Source: Lysinibacillus fusiformis (GTDB lineage: Bacteria; Bacillota; Bacilli; Bacillales_A; Planococcaceae). From it: 64,000 nt of DNA. The stretch spans positions 1,178,001 to 1,242,000 of the forward strand of contig NZ_PDFK01000001.1 of the NCBI RefSeq assembly GCF_002845985.1, given 5' to 3'. Positions 9,486 to 17,590 of this stretch are shown here, piece after piece. Under the pieces are notes generated by a model. It worked only from the letters and a program-made list of their open reading frames with translations, made no database searches and was not told the origin of the DNA. Both the position numbers and the translations under genes were made by a program. Numbering within the stretch: position 1 is the stretch's first letter; the number at the start of each line of letters is the position of its first letter.

Positions 9486-9542
9486 GAGGCTGGGACAAAA
9501 GTAAAAATGTTAGACCGATTATAAGCTCGGTCTAACATTTTT
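9486..9542 (+). terminator. Terminator after mtnE, preceded by a GAGGCTGGGACAAAA motif
   Basis: Perfect 16-bp stem (9503-9518 and 9527-9542, arms AAAAATGTTAGACCGA / TCGGTCTAACATTTTT). It works in both directions. Immediately before it is GAGGCTGGGACAAAA (9486-9500), a short sequence I recognise as recurring in front of terminator hairpins in many Firmicute genomes. Confidence 0.88.
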
Positions 9543-9596
9543 TAATTCAGGAAGGAACATGCAACTCAGTGAAAAGAAAAAGTTAGTACATTTTCG

Positions 9597-10100
9597 CTAT
9601 TTTTCAATTTTCCTTGGCTGCTGTAAACCGTGTTCTAATGGATAAAATTGAACATGGCCTGTTTCTTCATCAAATTTTCGAAAGTGCTGGATGCCTTGAA
9701 CCTCAGCTAGCACTATGTCAGCCGTAATAACAGGGTTCCCCCTCTTCATTAAATGCCCCCCTGACACGATGCCCCATTGATCACTCATAGAACCATGGAA
9801 ATGTGTTTCATATCCCCCATCGCGCTTACATACTACGCCAGAGCCTTGGATCAATTCAAGTGGCCCCTCTTTTTTTATGACATCGCTAAAACTTACGTTA
9901 ATCTGTGATGTTTCATCAGGTACTAAATAAACAAAGCTACTCTTTTGAAGGCTACCTATACAGCTAACAATTGTTGCTGACTCAATATGGTTCTCCTCAC
10001 AAAGTGCCTCCATTCCTTCAATAATGTCTGTACCCATTAGCAATCGAGCACTCACAACCTTGCCAAATGAACCTATACCATAATTAACTCTTACAGACAT
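9597..10100 (-). CDS. PCC (DUF296)-domain protein
   Basis: Small 167-residue protein of the plants-and-prokaryotes-conserved (PCC, DUF296) family. Bacterial members are trimeric single-domain proteins related to the C-terminal part of plant AT-hook proteins; their role is not established. Typical features are GTDIIEGMEALCEENHIESA (about 24-43), CIGSL, THFHGSMSD (about 98-106) and the GGHL segment, with clustered His residues that could bind a metal. AGAGGG precedes the ATG. It is monocistronic, between two methionine loci, with no evidence that it is part of them. Confidence 0.8.
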   Translation of the reverse strand: MSVRVNYGIGSFGKVVSARLLMGTDIIEGMEALCEENHIESATIVSCIGSLQKSSFVYLVPDETSQINVSFSDVIKKEGPLELIQGSGVVCKRDGGYETHFHGSMSDQWGIVSGGHLMKRGNPVITADIVLAEVQGIQHFRKFDEETGHVQFYPLEHGLQQPRKIEK

Positions 10101-10159
10101 TGCTATCCCTCTTTCATGACGAAATATTATAATAATATAAAAAATTTAAAAAATATTTA

Positions 10160-10188
10160 TTGACTTACTATAACCTATAAATTATATT
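10160..10188 (+). promoter_or_regulatory. Promoter of the SAM-riboswitch met operon
   Basis: TTGACT (10160-10165), 17-base spacer, TATATT (10183-10188): a good sigma-A promoter about 35 bases before the riboswitch aptamer. Confidence 0.75.
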
Positions 10189-10221
10189 AGTTCTATCGGA
10201 ATTACAAAAAAATATGATAAA

Positions 10222-10327
10222 TCTCTTATCAAGAGTAGCTGAGGGACTGGCCCTATGAAGCTCGGCAACCTCCTTTTAGAAGGAAGGTGCTAAATCCTGC
10301 AAACGATTATCGTTTGATAGATAAGAG
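10222..10327 (+). ncRNA. SAM-I riboswitch (S-box)
   Basis: The canonical S-box consensus blocks are all present in order: P1 TCTCTTATC, AAGAGTAGCTGAGGGACTGG, CCCTATGAAGCTCGGCAACC, a variable hairpin, AGGTGCTAAATCCTGC, an AT-rich hairpin, and the closing GATAAGAGA strand. SAM binding stabilises the aptamer and allows the downstream terminator to form, so the metQNP operon is expressed when SAM is low. Confidence 0.97.
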
Positions 10328-10346
10328 AGGACATTTTTTCATGAGC

Positions 10347-10374
10347 CTCTCTTAGTTTGTAAGAGAGTTTTTTT
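10347..10374 (+). terminator. Riboswitch-controlled terminator
   Basis: Stem CTCTCTTA (10347-10354) / TAAGAGAG (10360-10367) followed by seven T. The left strand resembles the 5' P1 strand of the aptamer and can pair with the aptamer's closing strand, giving the usual antiterminator alternative. Confidence 0.92.
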
Positions 10375-10415
10375 ATTTTCAAAAACCGATAAAAACAATC
10401 TTGGAGGTAGTTTTC

Positions 10416-11246
10416 ATGAAAAAGAAAAATAAATTTTTAGTAGGTTTAGCAAGTCTTACATTAGCAGCAGCTCTAGCAGGTTGTGGCTCTAAAGAAGAGA
10501 GTAAAGGTCAAGCTGAAGCAATTAATGAAAATAAAATCGTCGTAGGCGTCACGTCTGGTCCACACGAACAAATCGCAGAAGTTGCAGCGAAAGTAGCCAA
10601 AGAAAATGGGCTAGAAGTAGAGCTTAAATCATTTTCTGATTATGTTTTACCTAATACATCCTTATCTGAAGGTGATCTTGATGCGAATAGCTATCAACAC
10701 GAGCCTTTCCTCGATACGTTTAATAAAGATCATGATACAGATTTAGTACCAGTAGGCAAAACGATTTTAAATCCAATGGGTATTTACTCTGAAAAATATA
10801 AATCCTTTGATGACATTCCGGATGGTGCAACATTTGGTTTACCAAATGACCCAACAAATGGTGCTCGTGCCCTCTTTGTTTTACAGGAAGCAGGCTATAT
10901 AAAATTAAAAGATGGGGCAGATTTAACAGCCTCTATCCGTGATGTAGAAGAAAACAAAAAGAATTTAAAATTCATCGAATTAGAGGCAGCTCAAATTCCT
11001 AAGCAGCTTAGTGAAGTAGATGTAGCAGCTATTAATACAAACTTCGCATTGGAAGCTGGCATTAATCCTAAAGATGACGCTATTCTTTTAGAATCTACTG
11101 ACTCTCCATATGTGAACTATATTGTGGTACGTGCAGAAAATGAAAATGACCCAACAATTAAAAAGTTCGTTGAGGCTTACCAATCTGATGAAGTACGTCA
11201 ATTCATTGAAGAAGAATTCAAAGGTTCAGTAATCCCTAGCTGGTAA
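10416..11246 (+). CDS. metQ: Methionine ABC transporter substrate-binding lipoprotein
   Basis: NlpA-family lipoprotein of 276 residues, the binding component of the MetNPQ importer for L-/D-methionine and methionine sulfoxide. Signal peptide MKKKNKFLVGLASLTLAAAL with lipobox LAGC (Cys23). Family segments seen: VVGVTSGPHEQIAE, DANSYQHEPFLD, and SPYVNYIVVR near the C-terminus. It is the first gene behind the S-box. The ATG at 10416 follows GGAGGT; an in-frame TTG at 10401 overlaps that site and is not used. In B. subtilis the order is metN-metP-metQ; here metQ leads. Confidence 0.95.
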   Translation: MKKKNKFLVGLASLTLAAALAGCGSKEESKGQAEAINENKIVVGVTSGPHEQIAEVAAKVAKENGLEVELKSFSDYVLPNTSLSEGDLDANSYQHEPFLDTFNKDHDTDLVPVGKTILNPMGIYSEKYKSFDDIPDGATFGLPNDPTNGARALFVLQEAGYIKLKDGADLTASIRDVEENKKNLKFIELEAAQIPKQLSEVDVAAINTNFALEAGINPKDDAILLESTDSPYVNYIVVRAENENDPTIKKFVEAYQSDEVRQFIEEEFKGSVIPSW

Positions 11247-11272
11247 TACATTCAGGAAGCTTCTAGTAGCTG

Positions 11273-11322
11273 AAGAATCTGCCGAAATTCCTCTATGGAA
11301 AACGAGCAGATTCTTGCTTTTT
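11273..11322 (+). terminator. Intercistronic hairpin between metQ and metN
   Basis: Perfect 10-bp stem AAGAATCTGC (11273-11282) / GCAGATTCTT (11306-11315) with a long loop, followed by GCTTTTT. It is probably a partial terminator or processing element that lets the binding protein gene be expressed above metNP. Confidence 0.65.
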
Positions 11323-11351
11323 AGGAGCTTGAGAAAGGAGCAATCAATCGG

Positions 11352-12377
11352 ATGATTCAATTACAAAATATCTCAAAAGAATATAAGACGAAAAAAGACA
11401 TCATTAAGGCTGTAGATGGAATCAATCTCCATGTAAAAAAAGGACAAATTCATGGTGTGATTGGCTATAGTGGTGCAGGTAAAAGTACACTCATTCGTTG
11501 CGTCAATCTACTAGAGCGACCTACAGCTGGAAAAGTGTTAATCGACAATGTGGACATTACTGCCCTTTCTCTTCATGAATTACGGCAAACACGCCAAAAA
11601 ATCGGAATGATTTTCCAACATTTTAATCTATTAAAAACGGCAACCGTTTACCATAATATTGCTGTTCCTTTAAAGCTACTTGGCTATAACGAGAAAGAGG
11701 TAAAAAACCGTGTGGCTAAATATGCTGAAATTGTTGGATTAACAGACAAACTAGACAGCTACCCTAACCAACTTTCAGGTGGGCAAAAGCAACGTGTTGC
11801 TATTGCACGTGCCTTGGCACAGGAACCAGAGGTTCTACTTAGTGACGAAGCAACAAGTGCACTCGACCCTGAAACAACCGAAGCCATTCTTGAATTGTTG
11901 TTAAAAATTAACCGTGAATTAGGCATTACGATCCTGCTGATTACACATGAGATGAATGTCATTCAGAAAATATGTGATGAGGTTTCTGTTCTTGAGTCCG
12001 GAAAAGTGGTGGAATTTGGTACGGCTATTGAACTTTTTGCTAAACCGAAGCATCCTACAACGAGAAAGTTTTTAAATACGATTTCACAACGTAATTTATC
12101 CCCTTCCCTGATCGAGCAGTTAAATGTTTCAGGCAGTGTCATTCGTTTAACCTTCCTAGGTGAAAGTACTGGTAAGCCATTACTAGCAGAAGTTACGAAA
12201 GTGTATGATGTACAACCAAATATTTTAACGGCAAATATTATTGAATTAAAAAACGGCATTGTTGGTAACATTGTGGTGCATTTACATGGAGAACTTCACA
12301 TTGTCCAAAAGGCACTCACATATTTTACGGAAAATGGCGTCGCGGTGGAAGAATTAGGAGGCGAATTCAATGAGTAG
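11352..12377 (+). CDS. metN: Methionine ABC transporter ATP-binding protein
   Basis: ATPase of the methionine importer, 341 residues. Walker A GYSGAGKST (about 38-46), ABC signature LSGGQKQR, Walker B with SDEATSALD and the switch His in ITHEMN. The C-terminal part is the NIL domain, which in this family binds methionine and inhibits transport. AAAGGAG precedes the ATG. The end overlaps metP by 8 bases, indicating translational coupling. Confidence 0.95.
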   Translation: MIQLQNISKEYKTKKDIIKAVDGINLHVKKGQIHGVIGYSGAGKSTLIRCVNLLERPTAGKVLIDNVDITALSLHELRQTRQKIGMIFQHFNLLKTATVYHNIAVPLKLLGYNEKEVKNRVAKYAEIVGLTDKLDSYPNQLSGGQKQRVAIARALAQEPEVLLSDEATSALDPETTEAILELLLKINRELGITILLITHEMNVIQKICDEVSVLESGKVVEFGTAIELFAKPKHPTTRKFLNTISQRNLSPSLIEQLNVSGSVIRLTFLGESTGKPLLAEVTKVYDVQPNILTANIIELKNGIVGNIVVHLHGELHIVQKALTYFTENGVAVEELGGEFNE

Positions 12378-13041
12378 TATTCAAAGCTTTTTTACAGATT
12401 GGTCAGATGTAATTGGCAAATCAATTATCGAAACATTTCAAATGGTCGGAATTTCTTTATTGTTTTCCATTCTCATTGGTATTCCATTGGGGCTATTAAT
12501 CGTATTAACACGACCAGGTCAATCCTTTGACAATAAATTTTTATATCAATTTTTTAATTTAGTCATCAATATTATACGTTCTGTTCCATTCATCATTTTA
12601 TTATTTTTCATCCTCCCTTTTACTAAGCTGATCGTCGGCACAACAATTGGGGTTAAAGGTGTTATCGTTCCGCTAGTTGTCTATACAGCTCCTTATATTG
12701 CTCGACTGATGGAATCTGCGCTATTAGAGGTGGATTCGGGAGTGGTAGAAGCCTACACAGCAATGGGTATTAAACGTCGCCATATTATTTGGCATGTGCT
12801 ATTACGTGAAGCTCGTCCATCTATTATTTTAGGCTTAACAATTGCCACAATTGGTTTAATCGGTGCTACGGCTATGGCAGGAATGGTTGGTGCTGGAGGT
12901 TTGGGTGACCTCGCCTATCGTTATGGTCATTTACGCTATGAGGTCGATGTTATGTATGCAACTGTCTTTATCTTAATCATTCTTGTGCAAAGCATTCAAT
13001 CCATCGGCAACCGCTTCGCTGCGAAATTGAAAAAGGATTAA
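12370..13041 (+). CDS. metP: Methionine ABC transporter permease
   Basis: Permease of 223 residues with about five membrane segments, of the MetI/MetP family. The ABC-coupling EAA loop is visible around EAYTAMGIKRRHIIWHVLL, followed by the typical GLTIATIGLIGATAMAGMVG and GGLGDLAYRYGH segments. Its start overlaps metN and its stop lies 13 bases before the crotonase-like gene, with no terminator between, so the three downstream enzymes share the riboswitch-controlled transcript. Confidence 0.95.
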   Translation: MSSIQSFFTDWSDVIGKSIIETFQMVGISLLFSILIGIPLGLLIVLTRPGQSFDNKFLYQFFNLVINIIRSVPFIILLFFILPFTKLIVGTTIGVKGVIVPLVVYTAPYIARLMESALLEVDSGVVEAYTAMGIKRRHIIWHVLLREARPSIILGLTIATIGLIGATAMAGMVGAGGLGDLAYRYGHLRYEVDVMYATVFILIILVQSIQSIGNRFAAKLKKD

Positions 13042-13054
13042 GAGGAGAATGACA

Positions 13055-13834
13055 ATGACAACTGAAATTTATGTAGAGAAAAATGGTTATATTGCAACGT
13101 TAGTGTTAAACCGACCTGATAAACGGAATTCCTTATCAAAGGCGATGTTTCAGAACATAGTAGAGCAACTTGAGCAGTTACGTGTAGATTCTTCTATTAA
13201 GCTCTTAATTGTCCGTGGCGTTAATGAAGTAGCCTTTTCATCTGGTGCCGATATTAGCGAGTTTTTAGATATTCGTTATGCCGCGGACAATGCCAAAGCC
13301 TATAATGATTTGGCTCTAAAGGCGATTGATACCCTCTATAAATTTCCTCACCCGACGATTGCTATGATTCAGGGTTTAGCCATTGGTGGTGGCTTAGAAC
13401 TAGCCAACGCATGTGATTTTAGAATGGCGACACCAAAGAGTAAGCTTGGCATCACAGCGGCGAATATTGGTATTGTCTATAATCTTGAAAGTACAAAGCG
13501 CCTCATCAATCTTGTTGGTGTTGCCAAGGCGAAAGAGATTTTATACACAGCCAACATTTTTACAGCACAAGATGGAAAAAACATCGGTTTAATCACAGCC
13601 TTACATGAGCCAGAGGATATTGAAAGTGCCACGCTGCATTTTGCTGAACATCTATTAAGTAAATCATCCATTGCAAACGCAGGCATCAAAAAAATGATCC
13701 AAGCAATTGTAGATGGTGAAAACGAAGAAAGCGATGAGCTGGCACAGATCGTTCTTAATTCATTTAGTTCAGATGATTATAACGAAGGTATTCAAGCCTT
13801 CTTAAACAAAAGAAAGCCTATTTTCAATAAATAA
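13055..13834 (+). CDS. Enoyl-CoA hydratase/isomerase (crotonase)-family protein, atypical active site
   Basis: Crotonase-fold protein of about 259 residues. The oxyanion-hole regions are present (FSSGADISEFL; GLAIGGGLELANACDFRMA). Where classical hydratases carry a Glu and a GAGGTQRL loop, this protein has SKLGITAANIGIVYNLESTK, so the first catalytic Glu is replaced by Ala; the second Glu (AKEILYTAN) is kept. Hydratase activity is therefore doubtful; another crotonase reaction such as isomerisation, decarboxylation or hydrolysis is possible. The second ATG (13055) is taken, 7 bases after AGGAG. It is co-transcribed with metQNP. Confidence 0.85.
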   Translation: MTTEIYVEKNGYIATLVLNRPDKRNSLSKAMFQNIVEQLEQLRVDSSIKLLIVRGVNEVAFSSGADISEFLDIRYAADNAKAYNDLALKAIDTLYKFPHPTIAMIQGLAIGGGLELANACDFRMATPKSKLGITAANIGIVYNLESTKRLINLVGVAKAKEILYTANIFTAQDGKNIGLITALHEPEDIESATLHFAEHLLSKSSIANAGIKKMIQAIVDGENEESDELAQIVLNSFSSDDYNEGIQAFLNKRKPIFNK

Positions 13835-13848
13835 GTGAGGTAGTAACG

Positions 13849-15009
13849 ATGACAAACATAACTGATGGTGATCTACTCTTAAAAAATATTACTGCACAAG
13901 CCCCCTTCCCCATTTGCTTTGCAGATTTAGAAAAGGCCGTAGCGGAAAAAATCGAAGCTGGACCTTTTGGCTATATCCGTTCAGGTGCTGGTGGTGAACA
14001 AACACTGCGCAATAATCGTGCAGCTTTCGAAAAGTATTCTATAGTTCCTCGCTTTTTAAAGGATGTTTCAAATGTTCAAACATCGATTAATTTGTTTGGT
14101 AAAACATACCCAACTCCATTGCTCTTTGCTCCCGTCGGCATGAACGGAATGGTTCATGATGAAGGTGAGCTTGCTGTAGTACGTGCTGCCGAGCATTTAA
14201 ACATGCCCTATATTCAAAGCACCGTTTCCACTTATGCACTTGAAGAAGTTGCTCAAGCTGCTCCTTCTGCAACAAAATGGTTTCAATTATATTGGTCTAC
14301 TAATGAAGAAATCGCTTTTAGTATGGTGGCACGAGCGGAGGCAGCCGGATTTGAAGCGATTGTCTTAACTGTCGATACAGTAATGCTTGGTTGGCGTGAA
14401 GAAGATGTCCGCAATCAATTTTCACCATTGAAGCTAGGCTATGCACGAGGCAATTATATGAATGATCCCGTTTTTACAGCCACTTTACCTGATGATTCAT
14501 TCGAGTCCTACGTACAAGGTGTCTTGCAAAATGTCTTCCACCCAACACTTAATTGGGCGCATGTTCGAGAATTAAAAAAGCGTACAAACCTTCCTATACT
14601 ATTGAAGGGAATTTTACATCCTGAAGATGCGAAGCTAGCTATCGACAATGGTATTGATGGCATTATTGTATCAAACCACGGTGGCCGTCAATTAGATGGT
14701 GTTATTGGTTCACTTGATGCACTTCCTGCTATTGCGAAAGTTGTGAATGGACAAATTCCTATTATTTTAGATAGTGGTGTCTATCGTGGCATGGATGCTT
14801 TAAAAGCACTTGCTTTAGGAGCGGATGCCGTTGCAATCGGACGCCCTTTCGTCTATGGGCTAGCCCTTGAAGGACAACAGGGCGTCGAAAAGGTGATGAC
14901 CAATCTTTATGATGAATTAAAGGTTTCCATCGCTTTAGCAGGTGCGACTTCTGTCAAAGGATTACGCAACATCACATTAGTCAAACATGATGGGACTGAG
15001 GTTAAATGA
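13849..15009 (+). CDS. FMN-dependent alpha-hydroxy-acid oxidase/dehydrogenase
   Basis: FMN-dependent 2-hydroxy-acid oxidising enzyme of the lactate oxidase/glycolate oxidase family, 386 residues in a TIM barrel. Visible active-site residues: Tyr148 in FQLYW, Lys253 in ILLKGI, and His277 and Arg280 in IIVSNHGGRQLDG; the FMN phosphate loop is near DAVAIGRPFVYG. It oxidises an L-2-hydroxy acid to the 2-oxo acid. The substrate is not known from sequence. Placed behind metQNP under the S-box and near mtnE, a methionine-related hydroxy acid is an attractive guess (inference). GAGGTAG precedes the ATG. Confidence 0.9.
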   Translation: MTNITDGDLLLKNITAQAPFPICFADLEKAVAEKIEAGPFGYIRSGAGGEQTLRNNRAAFEKYSIVPRFLKDVSNVQTSINLFGKTYPTPLLFAPVGMNGMVHDEGELAVVRAAEHLNMPYIQSTVSTYALEEVAQAAPSATKWFQLYWSTNEEIAFSMVARAEAAGFEAIVLTVDTVMLGWREEDVRNQFSPLKLGYARGNYMNDPVFTATLPDDSFESYVQGVLQNVFHPTLNWAHVRELKKRTNLPILLKGILHPEDAKLAIDNGIDGIIVSNHGGRQLDGVIGSLDALPAIAKVVNGQIPIILDSGVYRGMDALKALALGADAVAIGRPFVYGLALEGQQGVEKVMTNLYDELKVSIALAGATSVKGLRNITLVKHDGTEVK

Positions 15010-16202
15010 AACAAGCATTACAAGGATTAAGAGTTGTTGATTTATCGCAAGTATTAGCTGGTCCTTATTGCACGATGGTCTTAGCAGATATGGGTGCAGA
15101 GGTTATCAAAATTGAGAAGTATCCAAACGGAGACGATACCCGTACAATGGGTCCTTTTATAAATGAAGAAAGCCATATGTATATGATGGTCAATCGCAAT
15201 AAGAAAGGGGTTTGTATTAATTTAAAAACGCCAGAGGGATTAGCTTTATTTAAAGAACTTATCCAATCTGTTGATGTCCTTGTGGAAAACTATCGACCAG
15301 GTGTCACAAAAAAGCTTGGTATTGATTATGACACATTAAAAGCTATCAATCCTGGTCTTATTTATTGCTCTATTTCAGGCTATGGACAAACGGGTCCGTA
15401 TAGTCAAAAGGGTGGCTATGATATTATGGCACAGGGTCTGAATGGCTTAATGCATATGACGGGTGAAGCGGATGGTCGACCTGTAAAAGTCGGCTTTGCC
15501 GTGAATGATATTGCTGCTGCTCAAACAGCATTACAATCTATTTTAATGGCCTATATTTATAAGCTGCGTAGTGGCGAGGGGCAATATATTGATGTTTCCT
15601 TAGTGGAATCAGGTCTAGCATGGACTGTATGGGAGGCCGCTGCTTACTTTGGACATGGCGAACTACCGGAGCGGACTGGAACAGCACATCGGGTATCCGC
15701 ACCCTATCAAGGTTTCAAAACGCAGGACGACTATATTTTAATAGGTGCTGGCAATCAAAAGCTATGGGAGATTTTTGCAACAAAAGTTATCAACCGACCT
15801 GATTGGTTAGACAATCCCCTCTTTGCTACCAACTATTCACGTGCCCAACATGTGAAAGTACTGGAGGCAGAAATTGAGAGCGAATTAATCAAGCATCAAG
15901 CTATTTACTGGCTAGCGCTATTGGATGAACACGGCGTACCCTCTAGCCCAATCTATTCCTACGATCAAACATTAAATGATCCACATATTCTAGAGCGTGG
16001 CATGGTCTTGTCCTATGAGCACCCAACTGCAGGACCGATGCGTACATTAGGCTTCCCAGCCAAGTTCTCACAAACACCAGGTCACCTAACAAGTGCAGCA
16101 CCTACTTTAGGACAACATAATGAGGAGATTTTACAGGCTTTGAATATCTCCGCTGAAGACATTCAGCAATTAAGAACAGCCAAAATTATAGGTTCGAAAT
16201 AA
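15006..16202 (+). CDS. Class III (CaiB/BaiF) CoA-transferase
   Basis: CoA-transferase of 398 residues in the formyl-CoA transferase/CaiB family, moving CoA between carboxylic acids. N-terminal LRVVDLSQVLAGPYCTMVLA and GAEVIKIEK are diagnostic, and the catalytic Asp is most likely Asp168 in AVNDIAAAQTA, preceded by GYGQTGPYSQKGGYDIMAQG. Its ATG overlaps the oxidase stop by 4 bases (ATGA), so it is translationally coupled. It is the last gene of the riboswitch operon. The acid substrate is unknown; together with the crotonase-like protein it implies an acyl-CoA intermediate. Confidence 0.9.
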   Translation: MKQALQGLRVVDLSQVLAGPYCTMVLADMGAEVIKIEKYPNGDDTRTMGPFINEESHMYMMVNRNKKGVCINLKTPEGLALFKELIQSVDVLVENYRPGVTKKLGIDYDTLKAINPGLIYCSISGYGQTGPYSQKGGYDIMAQGLNGLMHMTGEADGRPVKVGFAVNDIAAAQTALQSILMAYIYKLRSGEGQYIDVSLVESGLAWTVWEAAAYFGHGELPERTGTAHRVSAPYQGFKTQDDYILIGAGNQKLWEIFATKVINRPDWLDNPLFATNYSRAQHVKVLEAEIESELIKHQAIYWLALLDEHGVPSSPIYSYDQTLNDPHILERGMVLSYEHPTAGPMRTLGFPAKFSQTPGHLTSAAPTLGQHNEEILQALNISAEDIQQLRTAKIIGSK

Positions 16203-16204
16203 AG

Positions 16205-16296
16205 CTATCGACTACTTTCAGGTGGCTATCGATCAGTTATGAGCTGCTATCGACTATTTTTTCACTTTTATCCACCACTTTCAACTTTCTATCACA
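16205..16296. repeat. Degenerate 21-bp tandem repeat
   Basis: Five imperfect units built on GCTATCGACTACTTTCA. The TATC core recurs at 16207, 16228, 16249, 16269 and 16290, that is with periods 21, 21, 20 and 21. It fills the gap between the CoA-transferase stop and the next terminator. It could be read as a 7-codon repeat (YR-containing) but has no start codon or ribosome site of its own. Confidence 0.65.
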
Positions 16297-16297
16297 C

Positions 16298-16331
16298 AAA
16301 AAGGCTTCCCCATCCATGAGGAAGCCTTTTT
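16298..16331. terminator. Bidirectional terminator between met operon and kbl
   Basis: Perfect 12-bp stem AAAAAGGCTTCC (16298-16309) / GGAAGCCTTTTT (16320-16331), with T runs on both strands. It separates the convergent CoA-transferase and kbl genes. Confidence 0.92.
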
Positions 16332-16332
16332 C

Positions 16333-17523
16333 TTATTGAATAACGCCTAATTCACGACCAACTTTTTCGTAAATCGCAATCGCATCATCCAGCATTTCTT
16401 TTGTATGTGCCGCTGTTGGCATATTACGAACACGTCCTGTACCTTTTGGCACAGTTGGGAAAACAATTGATTTTGCATAAACGCCTTCTTCAAAAAGACG
16501 TTTTGAAAATTCCTGTGTCAGCTTTTCATCCCCAATGATACAAGGCGTAATCGGTGTTTCAGATGCACCGATATTAAAGCCAAGCTTCTCCAGTCCAGCT
16601 TTTAAATAGTTGCCATTATCCCAAAGCTTATCGTGCAGCTCTGTTGAATCAATCAGCATTTGTACAGCTGCTGTAATGGCTGCTACATCACCAGGTGGTA
16701 GAGCTGTTGAGAATAGGAATGGACGAGAGCGAACTTTCAGCCAATCAATTAAATTTTTCTTACCTGCTACATAGCCACCCACAACACCAATAGCTTTTGA
16801 TAGTGTACCAATTTGGAAGTCAATTTCTTTTTCTAATCCAAAATGCTTCACAGTTCCTTTGCCTTTACCTGTTACACCTGAACCATGTGCATCATCGACA
16901 TACGTAATTAAATCAAACTCTTTAGCAATTTCCACAATCTCAGGTAATTTAGCAATATCACCATCCATTGAGAATACACCATCTGTTATGACCATGATTT
17001 TATTGTATAATCCTGATTCTTTAGCTGCTTTTGCCTTAGCACGTAGATCATCCATATCGGAGTGATTAAACGCAATGATTTTCGCCTTTGATAAACGACA
17101 ACCATCAATAATAGAGGCATGGTTTAATTGATCAGATAGAATCGCATCATTTTTATCCATCACAGCTGAAATGGCTGCCATATTACAATTAAAGCCAGAT
17201 TGATAAGAAATAGCCGCTTCTGTTCCTTTAAATTCAGCAAGCTTTTCTTCTAATTTAACGTGCAAATCAAGTGTCCCGTTGATTGTACGAACAGCACCTG
17301 CACCAACACCGTATTTATCAATTGTCTCTTTGGCAATACGCTTTAATTCTTCATTTGTTGCTAAGCCAAGATAGTTGTTAGAGGATAAGTTAACAAGATT
17401 TTTGCCACGGACTTGAATAATCGGGCCATTAGCTCCCTCTACTGGATCAATTTCATTGTATAAGCCTTGTTCATGTAAGGCTTGTAGGTTTTCATCTAAA
17501 AATGCATTCAATACTTTTGACAA
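16333..17523 (-). CDS. kbl: Glycine C-acetyltransferase (2-amino-3-ketobutyrate CoA ligase)
   Basis: PLP enzyme of the alpha-oxoamine synthase family, about 396 residues, which cleaves 2-amino-3-ketobutyrate with CoA into glycine and acetyl-CoA in threonine degradation. Seen: [11 protein letters not shown] near residue 50, the [15 protein letters not shown] segment and the PLP Lys in [15 protein letters not shown]. The start is taken as TTG at 17523, 9 bases after AGGAAAGG; the ATG three codons upstream abuts the ribosome site. The usual partner threonine dehydrogenase gene is not beside it. Related 7-keto-8-aminopelargonate synthases are similar, but there are no other biotin genes here. Confidence 0.9.
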   Translation of the reverse strand: MSKVLNAFLDENLQALHEQGLYNEIDPVEGANGPIIQVRGKNLVNLSSNNYLGLATNEELKRIAKETIDKYGVGAGAVRTINGTLDLHVKLEEKLAEFKGTEAAISYQSGFNCNMAAISAVMDKNDAILSDQLNHASIIDGCRLSKAKIIAFNHSDMDDLRAKAKAAKESGLYNKIMVITDGVFSMDGDIAKLPEIVEIAKEFDLITYVDDAHGSGVTGKGKGTVKHFGLEKEIDFQIGTLSKAIGVVGGYVAGKKNLIDWLKVRSRPFLFSTALPPGDVAAITAAVQMLIDSTELHDKLWDNGNYLKAGLEKLGFNIGASETPITPCIIGDEKLTQEFSKRLFEEGVYAKSIVFPTVPKGTGRVRNMPTAAHTKEMLDDAIAIYEKVGRELGVIQ

Positions 17524-17590
17524 GCGTATCATCCTTTCCTAGGAAAACTGTTCTAGCTCCTAGTTTAGCACATGCAAGCCATTAGCTACA

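Noticed and set aside
16205..16296. Possible CRISPR array from the regularly spaced repeat
   Set aside because: Units are directly adjacent and degenerate, with no unique spacers and no cas genes. It is a tandem repeat.
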